A stretch of DNA of 64,000 bases from Arthrobacter sp. NicSoilB8 (GTDB taxonomy: Bacteria; Actinomycetota; Actinomycetes; Actinomycetales; Micrococcaceae). Within the stretch, counting starts at the first letter, position 1; each line of letters opens with the position of its first letter. Positions 50,729 to 58,458 of this stretch are shown here, in pieces. The stretch is taken from positions 1,116,001-1,180,000 of the forward strand of contig NZ_AP024655.1 in assembly GCF_019977355.1 (NCBI RefSeq). Reading direction: 5' to 3'. Position numbers and translations under genes: made by a program. The notes under the pieces are model-generated. The model did no database searches. It was not told where the DNA came from and worked only from the letters and a program-made list of their open reading frames with translations.

Positions 50729-51128
50729 GCGTTGCATGCTACCGAGCCGGGCCGGATAGCTCCAGCGGTCCCGGAACCAGGCCGAAGCAGCCCCCGTCCG
50801 GCCAGGCACGCAGGGGACGACCTCAGCATCGGCTGCGAAATCGAGTTCACCTCCTACGAGAAAAACGCGCCGGGCCGCCGGTTCCGCAGGGCGGGACCCG
50901 CCAACCCTGCAGACGTGAGGGTGTGCCGACTGACCACTACGTCATCTAGACACCCGCAGCGGCGCGGGAGCATCCTAAACGTGTGCGCGTTTCGGGAGGA
51001 GAGCGGCAACGGGGCGGGGAGCTTCCGCCCCGGCTGGAGGAATCCGGGGCAGCCGGCGGGCCGCTGGAAGGCGGGTCTCACTCTCCGGGCGTGCGGACAC
51101 GATCGGCGAGGGAAGCTGGTACCAGATC
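50729..51128. other. 400-base spacer, nothing recognised
   Basis: No coding frame with protein-like composition and no conserved RNA is seen. It contains GC-rich stems (for example GGGGCGGGGAGC with GCTTCCGCCCC at 51013-51036) that could be a terminator for a neighbouring gene. Confidence 0.4.
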
Positions 51129-51596
51129 ATGGACGAAACATCCGATACACGGCAGAAGCTGTCCTCCCGGATCGACGAGAAACAGCAGGCCATCCGCTCC
51201 TATCTCGGCCGGGAACGGCCCCGGCGCACCCGGCTGGCCAACATCAGCATCGTGGGCAGCGCGCTGGCCGCGGCGTTCACCGCCGGCCCCGCCGTCGGGG
51301 GTACAGGGTTCACCAACGCGGTGGCCGAACTCTTCAACCTGAGCGACGACTCGCTGGTGTGGCGCGGACTGTGCCTGCTGGCGGTGATCTGCTCCATAGC
51401 CGCGGCGCTGGCCACGAATTTTGCCACGTCCCATTCGCTGGCGGACCGGGTGAGCGCGGCCGAGACTGCCAGCGCCCAGCTGGAGGGGCTGCAGGTCGCG
51501 TTGAACTTCGGCCATATAGAGATCGACGAGGCCGTCAAGCTCTATCAGCAATACGCGACCCAGGTGCCTTTCGTCGAGGCCCTGCCGACGCAGTGA
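51129..51596 (+). CDS. Membrane protein with two helices, 155 aa
   Basis: A charged N terminus (QKLSSRIDEKQQAIRSYLGR) is followed by two hydrophobic helices (ANISIVGSALAAAFTAGPAV; LVWRGLCLLAVICSIAAALA) and a C-terminal cytoplasmic helix (RVSAAETASAQLEGLQVAL). Layout recalls SLATT-type membrane effectors, but similarity is too slight to assign. It converges with the VapC-like toxin gene 6 bases away. Confidence 0.65.
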   Translation: MDETSDTRQKLSSRIDEKQQAIRSYLGRERPRRTRLANISIVGSALAAAFTAGPAVGGTGFTNAVAELFNLSDDSLVWRGLCLLAVICSIAAALATNFATSHSLADRVSAAETASAQLEGLQVALNFGHIEIDEAVKLYQQYATQVPFVEALPTQ

Positions 51597-51602
51597 GTGC
51601 GT

Positions 51603-52001
51603 TCAGCCCGGGACTCCGGGGGAGAAGACGCTGAGGCCGGCGTCGACGGCGGCGGCCAGCAGCTCGGCGTCGTAGGCGACTACGACATCGGCCTGGAGCC
51701 GGATAGCCGCCGCCAAGTGAATGGCATCAGCGCTGCGCAGCCGGCCAGGCAAGGCGGCCGCGTACATCAAGTCCGAGCGCGCCACGTCCGCCAGATTGAT
51801 TCCACTCAGCACGGAATTAACCAGCCCGCCGGGAAGTCCCCGCCGGTTGGCGGCGCAGTGAAGCTCCGTGTACAGGAGCATGGAGGCCGCCAGCTTGTCG
51901 CCGCGGGACACGGCGGCCTCGAGGTACTTTGCCAGGGCGGGCGATTCCGGTTCCTCCACCACGAGTTTGAGGGCGGCCGACGTGTCCACGTAGAGGATCA
52001 A
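51603..52001 (-). CDS. vapC: VapC-like PIN-domain toxin, 132 aa
   Basis: PIN-domain acidic residues are in place: D at YVDTSAALKL, E at LYTELHCA, D at LRSADAIHLAAAI and D at VVVAYDAELL. It is a probable RNase toxin. The start ATG overlaps the antitoxin stop by 4 bases, the standard arrangement. Confidence 0.92.
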   Translation of the reverse strand: MILYVDTSAALKLVVEEPESPALAKYLEAAVSRGDKLAASMLLYTELHCAANRRGLPGGLVNSVLSGINLADVARSDLMYAAALPGRLRSADAIHLAAAIRLQADVVVAYDAELLAAAVDAGLSVFSPGVPG

Positions 52002-52264
52002 CGGTCGCCGCGAACGTCGCCCAGTATTTCCGCGGTCGTGGATGCTGCACCGACCCGCGGCAGCGACTGAAAATCAACGGCACCCGGGGCGGCCCGCCGG
52101 ATCTGCCCTGCCAAAAGCAGCCGCTCGAACGGGGAGGAGGACGGAGGGATGAGAACCGCGGCGACTTCCCCGTTGTTGGTCACCTCAATGGTTTCGCCGT
52201 TTTTCACGCGCTCAAGAATTTTGCTGCTCTGGTTGCGAAGTTCGCGGTGCGGAATTGTTGTCAT
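51998..52264 (-). CDS. Phd/YefM-type antitoxin, 88 aa
   Basis: MTTIPHRELRNQSSKILERV, then VKNGETIEVTNNGEVAAVLI, is the Phd/YefM DNA-binding fold. The C-terminal half (LLLAGQIRRAAPGAVDF, then TAEILGDVRGDR) would wrap the toxin. ATG 52264 is the start. It represses its own operon and neutralises the PIN toxin. Confidence 0.92.
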   Translation of the reverse strand: MTTIPHRELRNQSSKILERVKNGETIEVTNNGEVAAVLIPPSSSPFERLLLAGQIRRAAPGAVDFQSLPRVGAASTTAEILGDVRGDR

Positions 52265-52473
52265 GCCAGCCTCCGTAGCAATCGTAGCAACGCGCTTGTC
52301 GCCCGGGAAGGGCAGGACGTTAGGGGGCGATGAAGCGACGAAATGGTGCACCTGCGAGTGCACGAAACAGCGGTACTCCACGCGCCGCGGCTGCATTCCA
52401 CGGCCGGGCAGTCGCTCTGCTGGGCCAGCCCGAGGCCAGCCCGGCGCATGGCGCAATGGTCGGCCGCCGCCGA

Positions 52474-52821
52474 TCAGCCTGCCTTGTAATCGAACGTCAG
52501 CTGGGCCGGGGGAGGACCCTGCAGCATCTCGGACGTCAGGCCGTGGAGCTTCACGAGCTGCTCGCGGAACCACACGTCGTAGGGATCGTCCGAGGTCGCG
52601 AGCGTTCCGAACGCCTTGGCCAGGTCCTCGGCCTCATGGAACAGGCAGACGAAGTCCCCCTGCGGGGTCTGCATGAGGCTGGCGACCTCCCGGGTGATGC
52701 CCATGCGCTCGCGCGAGCGTTTGTGGTCGTCGGCGCGGGCCCCGGCCATCTCGGCGTCCAGGGCCTTCCACTCCTCCAGTTTCCCGGGCAGGATCGGCGC
52801 GAACCACGTTATGCATTCCAT
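52474..52821 (-). CDS. Hypothetical protein with dimeric alpha/beta-barrel look, 115 aa
   Basis: MECITWFAPILPGKLEEWKA then RERMGITREVASLMQTPQGD, FVCLFHEAEDLAKAFGTLAT and VWFREQLVKLHGL: this alternation of strand, helix and strand resembles EthD/antibiotic-monooxygenase-type ferredoxin-like proteins. The start ATG 52821 has GGAAGGACA upstream. Function unknown. Confidence 0.7.
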   Translation of the reverse strand: MECITWFAPILPGKLEEWKALDAEMAGARADDHKRSRERMGITREVASLMQTPQGDFVCLFHEAEDLAKAFGTLATSDDPYDVWFREQLVKLHGLTSEMLQGPPPAQLTFDYKAG

Positions 52822-52938
52822 GACAGATGTCCTTCCACGCAACAGTTTCCGCACGGTGGCAATCCCATCGGTGCAGCTGGAATCTTAGTCCTGCCGCCGA
52901 CGCCGGGACAGAGGCTGCGCCAAGGCCAAACGGCAAGC

Positions 52939-54147
52939 TCACCCGGCCACGCTGACGAGACCGGCCAGGTCGGCGAGGACCTGAGCGCCCGTCCGGGCAC
53001 CGCCGGCACTGCGGAGGCGGGCGCCGATAAACGCTGCGGCCTTCCGCTGGCTCTCCGATGCCAGGAGAGCCGTAAGCGCGGCGCCGATCTGGTCCGGCGA
53101 CGACTTGCGGCTCAGGAGCACGCCGGCCCCCGCATTGCTGATGGCCTTGCCGACCATGTGCTGGTCCATCATCGGGTGCATCGGCAGGACCATGACCGGA
53201 AGTCCGAGGGCCAGCGCGCGCATGGAGGTGGAGTGCCCGCCGTGGCAGATGACCGCGCTGCAGCCCGGCATGATCTCGCTGTGGTCCACGTAGCGGCGCA
53301 CCGAGGCGTTCGCCGGCGCGGACAGGCTCGCGGGATCCACCGCGGGGCCCGTGGTCACAATCAGCTCCACGGGCAATCCGGACGCCGCGTCCAGGATCTT
53401 CTGCAGCACTTCCTGCTGCCCGGGAAACGCCGTGGTGCTCAGGCTCGCCAGGACCCGCGGCGGCGTCCCGCCGTCGGGAAGCTCGGCCAGCGGCGAGCCG
53501 CCGTCGGGAAGCGCGGCGGCAGTTCCGGGCGCCCCTGCGGCAGTGGCCGGTACGACGTCGTCCACCACGGCCCCGGACCACACCACCCGGTCCGGGTCGC
53601 TCTCCCAGGAGACGCGGTCCCAGGATCCGGCCGGATCCAGCAGCGGATCCGCGCAGACCAGCACCCGGTCCGCCCGCCCCAGCACGCGGCGCGGCGGCAG
53701 CCGCTTGAGCGAGAGCGCGGCGCCCATGGGACCATGCCGGAACGGGCCGTCGAAGTACGCGAAGAAGCTGTGCACCAACACAACTTGCGGCAGCCCGGCC
53801 TTCGCCGCTGCTTCGATCGCGCCCAGGAGCAGGCAATCGACGACGACGACGTCCGGCGGCTCCCGCCGTGCCTCCTCCACGAGGTCCCGGCCGATGCCGG
53901 AGTCGCTGAACACGTTCAGCATCGCCGCGAACTGCCGGTGCGCCGGGGCGGGAACGGCCGGATCCAGCGTGGCCGCACAGCGGTAGGGGAGGAATTCGGC
54001 GCCGGCGGCTTCCACCGCCGCCGCCTGAGTGGCGTGCCCGAGGAAGCGGACCCGGTGTCCTTGCCGCAGCAGCTCGCGGGCGATGCCCAGGGCCGGCGCC
54101 AGGTTGCCGCCGGCGTCGAGCGTGGCGAAGAGGAAACTCGGCATCAC
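52939..54147 (-). CDS. UDP-glycosyltransferase-like protein (GT1, MGT type), 402 aa
   Basis: A GT-B glycosyltransferase: MMPSFLFATLDAGGNLAPAL (family: HxxP region, here with N for the catalytic His), LAPALGIARELLRQGHRVRF, and the C-terminal nucleotide-sugar motif MPGCSAVICHGGHSTSMRAL, then GLPVMVLPMHPMMDQHMVGK. The replacement of the usual catalytic histidine near residue 15 is odd. Likely glycosylation of a small molecule or lipid. Confidence 0.85.
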   Translation of the reverse strand: MMPSFLFATLDAGGNLAPALGIARELLRQGHRVRFLGHATQAAAVEAAGAEFLPYRCAATLDPAVPAPAHRQFAAMLNVFSDSGIGRDLVEEARREPPDVVVVDCLLLGAIEAAAKAGLPQVVLVHSFFAYFDGPFRHGPMGAALSLKRLPPRRVLGRADRVLVCADPLLDPAGSWDRVSWESDPDRVVWSGAVVDDVVPATAAGAPGTAAALPDGGSPLAELPDGGTPPRVLASLSTTAFPGQQEVLQKILDAASGLPVELIVTTGPAVDPASLSAPANASVRRYVDHSEIMPGCSAVICHGGHSTSMRALALGLPVMVLPMHPMMDQHMVGKAISNAGAGVLLSRKSSPDQIGAALTALLASESQRKAAAFIGARLRSAGGARTGAQVLADLAGLVSVAG

Positions 54148-54379
54148 GTCCCCCTCAAGTCGTCAGCCGCCCGTGCCTATGCGAGGCCCGACTGTCCAGA
54201 CCCCAACCAGCCCGGTCATCACGAAAAGACCGGCGCTCAGACGGCAATCCCGTGAAGTCCAGCAAGAAACAGCAACACCGGCCGTCATCGCACCGGTACT
54301 GCTGCATGTTAGTCCTTCGGGCGCGGCCGGGACAGGGCCAAATTGCGGCGGCGCCCCCGCCTCGCCCGAACGGAGGCTG

Positions 54380-55057
54380 CTAGGGATTCCTCCGAGCGAC
54401 GAGCGCCGCACTCTGGGCCCGGACTTCGGCAAGGCTGCCCGCCAAGCCGCACAGCACGATACCGGCGTCGGCGGCCTGCTGCGGGGAGTCCGGCGTGTTC
54501 AGCCCGTCGGCGCGGAGGTTGACCAGGGATTCCACCAGACGAAACACCAGATCCCCGTTCTGGCCGGCGGCGGTCCACCCGTTCTCGGGCAGTTCCGCGC
54601 CGAGGCGCTGGTACAGTCCCCGGAGCTCCGTCCGGTCAGCCATGAAGCTGTGGAACCGCGCGCTGCGCGCCTCCGGCAGGTTGTAGAGCACGCCGAGGTT
54701 CCACCTGGCGTTGCACAGCTGGGTTCCGTCATAGAGGGCGACGGCGTGCAGCCGCGCCGCCGCGGCCACGGGGCTGCGGTCGCCGTCATCCCCGGCGCAC
54801 ACCGCGCGGGCAAAGGCGAGGCCGCTGGCCACCGTGCCTGCCAGGAGAACTTCAAGGATGTCGTCCTTGTGGCTGAAGTGGTGGTAAAGCGATGACTGGC
54901 GGATCCCCACGGCCTCGGCGATGGCGCGGGTTGAGGTGTTGGCGTACCCCTGGGTGGTGAAAAGTTCGGCCGCGGCGTCGAGGATCTCGTCCCGCGCCGT
55001 AGCCCCGGGGCGGGAGGGTTGCTGCTTGCGGGGGCGCCCGGGGCCGGTTGTTGTCAC
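54380..55057 (-). CDS. TetR-family regulator, 225 aa
   Basis: The helix-turn-helix ARDEILDAAAELFTTQGYAN, TSTRAIAEAVGIRQSSLYHH, FSHKDDILEVLL is canonical TetR. The C-terminal ligand domain is typical in length. GTG 55057 (VTTTGPGRPRKQQ) is chosen because the sequence before it is not coding. It is divergent from the carboxylase operon, with 254 bases between, and is its probable regulator. From 54148 to 54379 nothing is seen. Confidence 0.88.
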   Translation of the reverse strand: MTTTGPGRPRKQQPSRPGATARDEILDAAAELFTTQGYANTSTRAIAEAVGIRQSSLYHHFSHKDDILEVLLAGTVASGLAFARAVCAGDDGDRSPVAAAARLHAVALYDGTQLCNARWNLGVLYNLPEARSARFHSFMADRTELRGLYQRLGAELPENGWTAAGQNGDLVFRLVESLVNLRADGLNTPDSPQQAADAGIVLCGLAGSLAEVRAQSAALVARRNP

Positions 55058-55240
55058 GGCATCATTCTTGCACCTGACGGGCCCGCGCGGCCGCGTCCGC
55101 AGCCCGGTGAGATCCGGGAAACACCACGGAAATATTCCGGCTATCCACCTTTTACACAGGCGAAACGAGTTCGGGACGTCCGGCTGGAAAACTATCAAGT
55201 GACCGGTATTCCGCAGTGTTGGGCCCAGTGCTGCATTTGC

Positions 55241-55279
55241 CGGAACGCATCAACCGAACGCATCAACCGAACGCATCAA
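55241..55279 (+). repeat. Three tandem 13-base repeats in the permease leader
   Basis: CGGAACGCATCAA, CCGAACGCATCAA and CCGAACGCATCAA follow one another without spacing, ending 32 bases before the permease ATG. They might be regulator sites or a slippage-prone leader. The same leader shows no guanidine riboswitch that I can recognise. Confidence 0.75.
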
Positions 55280-55311
55280 CCCCAACGCCGTTCCAGCCCC
55301 GGAGATTTTCG

Positions 55312-56829
55312 ATGACATCCACAGTTCTCCCCTCATCCGCGCAGACGGATGACGCAGACCTTACGTCGCTTGGCTACGAGCCCTCCCTGCACCGCAAGCT
55401 GGGCCGCTATGCTTCCTTCGCGGCAGGCTTCTCCTTCGTTTCCATCCTGACCACCATCTTCCAGCTCTTCGCGTTCGGCTATTCCTTTGCCGGCCCGGCG
55501 TTCTTCTGGACCTGGCCGGTGGTGCTGATCGGCCAGCTGCTGGTGGCCCTGAACTTCGCGGAGCTCGCGGCACGCTACCCGCTCTCCGGGGCGGTCTACC
55601 AGTGGGCCCGGCGCGTCGGCGGTGAAACGGTGGGCTGGTTCGCCGGCTGGTTCATGGCCCTGGCACAGGTGGTCACCGCCGCCGCCGCGGCCATCGCCAT
55701 GCAGGTGGTGCTGCCCCAGCTCTGGGAAGGATTCCAGCTGGTGGGAGGCGACCCTGCGCTGAACACCACCACCGGCGCCGCGAACGCCGTCGTCCTCGGC
55801 GCCATCCTGCTGGTGATCACCACCGTGATCAACTCCCTGGGCGTCAAGCTCATGTCCCACGTGAACTCGGTGGGCGTGACCTGCGAAATCGTCGGCGTCG
55901 CCGCCGTGATCCTGGCGCTCATCACTGCCGCCCAGCGCGGGCCCGACGTCGTGATGGACACCACCGTCCTGGCCGGATCCGACCTCGGAGCCTTGGGCGC
56001 ATTCATGGTCTCGGGCCTGATGGCCGCCTACGTCATGGTGGGCTTCAACTCGGCCGGTGAGCTCTCCGAGGAGACCAAGTCCCCGCGGCAGACGGCGCCC
56101 CGGACCATCCTTTCGGCCCTGATCATCTCCGGCATCGGCGGGGCGCTGATGATCATCACGGCGCTGATGGCAGCGCCCAGCCTCGACGACGGCCGGCTCG
56201 CCACCGAGGGCCTTCCGTACGTGCTGACCGCCGTCCTGGGCACCTTCTGGGGCAAAGTGCTCCTGGTGGATGTGGCCGTGGCCATCTTCGTCTGCACCCT
56301 GGCCATCCAGACAGCCGGGTCGCGTCTCGTGTTCTCGATGGCGCGGGACGGCAAACTCCCCGCCTCGGCCCTGCTCTCCTCCGTCCACCCGACCCGCGGG
56401 ACCCCAATGTGGCCTTCCATCGCCATCGGCGCACTGGCCGTGGGCGTGCTGGCCATCAACGTCGGCAACGCCGCACTCTTCACCACGCTCTGCAGCGTCT
56501 GCATCGTCATGGTGTACGTGGCCTACCTCCTGGTCACGGTGCCGCAGCTCCTCAACCGCCTCCGCGGCGACTGGGACCGCGTGGGCCAGACCATGCCGGC
56601 AGGGCTGTTCTCCCTGGGCCGCTGGGGCCTGCCCGTCAACATCCTCGCGGTGCTCTACGGCGGCGTCATGGTGGTCAACCTCGCCTGGCCGAGGCCCGAG
56701 GTCTACGACCCCTCCGGCGACAACGGCATCCTCCTCTACTCTGCCCCGCTGATGGTGGGCATCGTGCTCCTCCTCGGCCTCTGGATCCGGCGCGCCAGCG
56801 CCCGGTCTGCCGCCCGCAGCGACGCCTGA
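55312..56829 (+). CDS. APC-superfamily amino acid/amine permease (possible guanidine or urea-type uptake), 505 aa
   Basis: About twelve membrane helices. The N-terminal phrase LGRYASFAAGFSFVSILTTI, FAELAARYPLSGAVYQWARR and GFNSAGELSEETKSPRQTAP are characteristic of APC-family permeases. ATG 55312 follows GGAG. It starts the operon with the DUF1989 proteins, carboxylase and allophanate hydrolase, so its cargo is probably the substrate of that pathway. Confidence 0.88.
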   Translation: MTSTVLPSSAQTDDADLTSLGYEPSLHRKLGRYASFAAGFSFVSILTTIFQLFAFGYSFAGPAFFWTWPVVLIGQLLVALNFAELAARYPLSGAVYQWARRVGGETVGWFAGWFMALAQVVTAAAAAIAMQVVLPQLWEGFQLVGGDPALNTTTGAANAVVLGAILLVITTVINSLGVKLMSHVNSVGVTCEIVGVAAVILALITAAQRGPDVVMDTTVLAGSDLGALGAFMVSGLMAAYVMVGFNSAGELSEETKSPRQTAPRTILSALIISGIGGALMIITALMAAPSLDDGRLATEGLPYVLTAVLGTFWGKVLLVDVAVAIFVCTLAIQTAGSRLVFSMARDGKLPASALLSSVHPTRGTPMWPSIAIGALAVGVLAINVGNAALFTTLCSVCIVMVYVAYLLVTVPQLLNRLRGDWDRVGQTMPAGLFSLGRWGLPVNILAVLYGGVMVVNLAWPRPEVYDPSGDNGILLYSAPLMVGIVLLLGLWIRRASARSAARSDA

Positions 56830-56884
56830 CTCCACGCCCGCCTGACCCGCAGCCCGTGCACCTCCACGCCACCCCAGGATTGAC

Positions 56885-57766
56885 ATGACACAGACGACTG
56901 AAACACCAGCCCCCGCGACCGCCACCACCGCCGGAGCCCGGGCGCACGCCCGCGAGCAGCACGGCCGCACGGCTGACACCATGCGGCACGTCCCGGCCGG
57001 CGCCGCCCCGGCGCGGTACTCCGCGGGCCTGCCCGAGGCCGCCAGGGAACGCCTGAGCTGGGCCGAATCCGTGGCGTTCGGCCGCTACACCGCGCTGCCG
57101 CTGGCCCGCGGCACCCGGATCCGGCTCACGGACACCGACGGCGACGCCTGCGTCCACGTCCTGATCTACCGGAGCGGGGCCCTGCATGAACGGCTCAATG
57201 TGGCGGACACGGTCAAGGTACCGTGGCAGGCATACCCCACGGCGGGCCACCCGCTGCTCTCCGACGCCGGCCGGCTGATGGGCACGATCGTGGCCGACAC
57301 GTCCGCCCGCCACGATGCCCTGACCGGCACCACCACACTGGCCGGGAACACTGCCCGCTACGGCGCCGGGACGGTCCACAGCAGCTCGCCCGCCGGGCGG
57401 GAACTGCTGACCCTGGCCGCGCTGAAGCAGGGACTGGGCGCACGGGATGTGGCGCCGTCGCTCTCGCTCTTCAAGGGCATCCGGGTTGACCCGGAGGGCG
57501 GCATCCGGTTCACCGGGTCCGCCGGCGCCGGAGCCGCCGTCGAGATCCTCCTGCAGATGGACGCCGTGGTGCTGCTGGCGAATACCGCCCACCCGCTGGA
57601 TCCGCGGCCAGACTTCACCGGAACCGCCGTCGACGTCGTCGCCTGGCACGCGCCGGACGACCTCGGCCTGCTCGAGCAGGGGCACCTGACCGGGCCGCTG
57701 ACCCCCGAACACCGGCAGGCCCTGAACAACACCGAACACGACCTCACGGCAAGGACCGCCCGATGA
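56885..57766 (+). CDS. DUF1989 protein, urea-carboxylase-associated protein / carboxyguanidine deiminase subunit, 293 aa
   Basis: The DUF1989 core is present: RGTRIRLTDTDGDACVHVLI, YRSGALHERLNVADTVKVPW, LLSDAGRLMGTIVADTSARH and LLQMDAVVLLANTAHPLDP. This is the longer of the two family members always found together beside urea carboxylases. In bacteria studied with guanidine, the pair forms the heteromeric carboxyguanidine deiminase (CgdAB), which hydrolyses carboxyguanidine to allophanate and ammonia. The gene overlaps the next one as ATGA. Confidence 0.85.
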   Translation: MTQTTETPAPATATTAGARAHAREQHGRTADTMRHVPAGAAPARYSAGLPEAARERLSWAESVAFGRYTALPLARGTRIRLTDTDGDACVHVLIYRSGALHERLNVADTVKVPWQAYPTAGHPLLSDAGRLMGTIVADTSARHDALTGTTTLAGNTARYGAGTVHSSSPAGRELLTLAALKQGLGARDVAPSLSLFKGIRVDPEGGIRFTGSAGAGAAVEILLQMDAVVLLANTAHPLDPRPDFTGTAVDVVAWHAPDDLGLLEQGHLTGPLTPEHRQALNNTEHDLTARTAR

Positions 57767-58458
57767 ACACCGCCACTCAAACCCTGACACCCCCGGCCGC
57801 CACCGCGAGCGTCCCTGCCAGCCGGACAGCGCTCGCGGCCGGCGCCGTCATCCTCGACGAATGCGTCGAAGCGCGCGGACCCTGGTCCGGCGTCGTGGCC
57901 GCCGGAGACGTCCTGACCATCGTGGACCTTGACGGCAACCAGGCGGTGGACTGTTTGCTGTACGCGGCAGACGACACCGAGGTGCGCTACTCCGCCGCCG
58001 TTACAGTCGCCGCTCAGCGCTCCATCGTGCTGACCACCGGTTCCGTGCTTCGCTCCGACGCCGGCCTGCCGCTCATGACCGTGGTGGCGGACGAGGTGGG
58101 CGTGCACGACACCATCGGCGGGGCCTGCTCGCAGGAATCCAACACGCTGCGCTACGGGCAGCACACCCGCGAACAGCACGCCTGCGTGGAGAACTTCCTG
58201 ATCGAGGGGTCCCGCTGGGGGCTGGGGAAGCGTGACCTGGTCTCCAATATCAACTGGTTCATGAATGTCCCGGTGGACCCGGACGGCGCCCTCGGCATCG
58301 TGGACGGCCTGTCCGCCCCGGGCAAGCGGGTGGCCCTCCGGGCCGAGGTGGACACCCTGGTGCTGGTCTCGAACTGCCCGCAGATCAACAATCCGTGCAA
58401 CGGCTTCAACCCCACGCCCGTCCGCATGATCGTCACCCGCCCGGAGGCCGCCCTGTGA
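57763..58458 (+). CDS. DUF1989 protein, second urea-carboxylase-associated / carboxyguanidine deiminase subunit, 231 aa
   Basis: Shorter partner of the preceding gene: VVAAGDVLTIVDLDGNQAVD, CLLYAADDTEVRYSAAVTVA, LRSDAGLPLMTVVADEVGVH, DTIGGACSQESNTLRYGQ, NINWFMNVPVDPDGALGIVD and NCPQINNPCNGFNPTPVRMI. Conserved Cys and His residues that could bind zinc are in place (CSQE, CPQINNPC). ATG 57763 overlaps the upstream stop; its own stop overlaps the carboxylase start (GTGA). Confidence 0.86.
   Translation: MNTATQTLTPPAATASVPASRTALAAGAVILDECVEARGPWSGVVAAGDVLTIVDLDGNQAVDCLLYAADDTEVRYSAAVTVAAQRSIVLTTGSVLRSDAGLPLMTVVADEVGVHDTIGGACSQESNTLRYGQHTREQHACVENFLIEGSRWGLGKRDLVSNINWFMNVPVDPDGALGIVDGLSAPGKRVALRAEVDTLVLVSNCPQINNPCNGFNPTPVRMIVTRPEAAL

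Noticed and set aside
52330..54255. Long plus-strand open frame opposite the glycosyltransferase
   Set aside because: It is Arg/His/Gly/Ala-rich antisense of a clear GT-B gene; long shadow frames are usual at this GC content.
55058..55311. Guanidine-I (ykkC) riboswitch before the carboxylase operon
   Set aside because: Expected because of the operon content, but the conserved core segments of that RNA could not be found by eye; a covariance-model search would decide.
55333..56982. Long minus-strand open frame opposite the permease
   Set aside because: Rich in His, Gly, Asp and Gln without hydrophobic core; antisense shadow of the twelve-helix permease.
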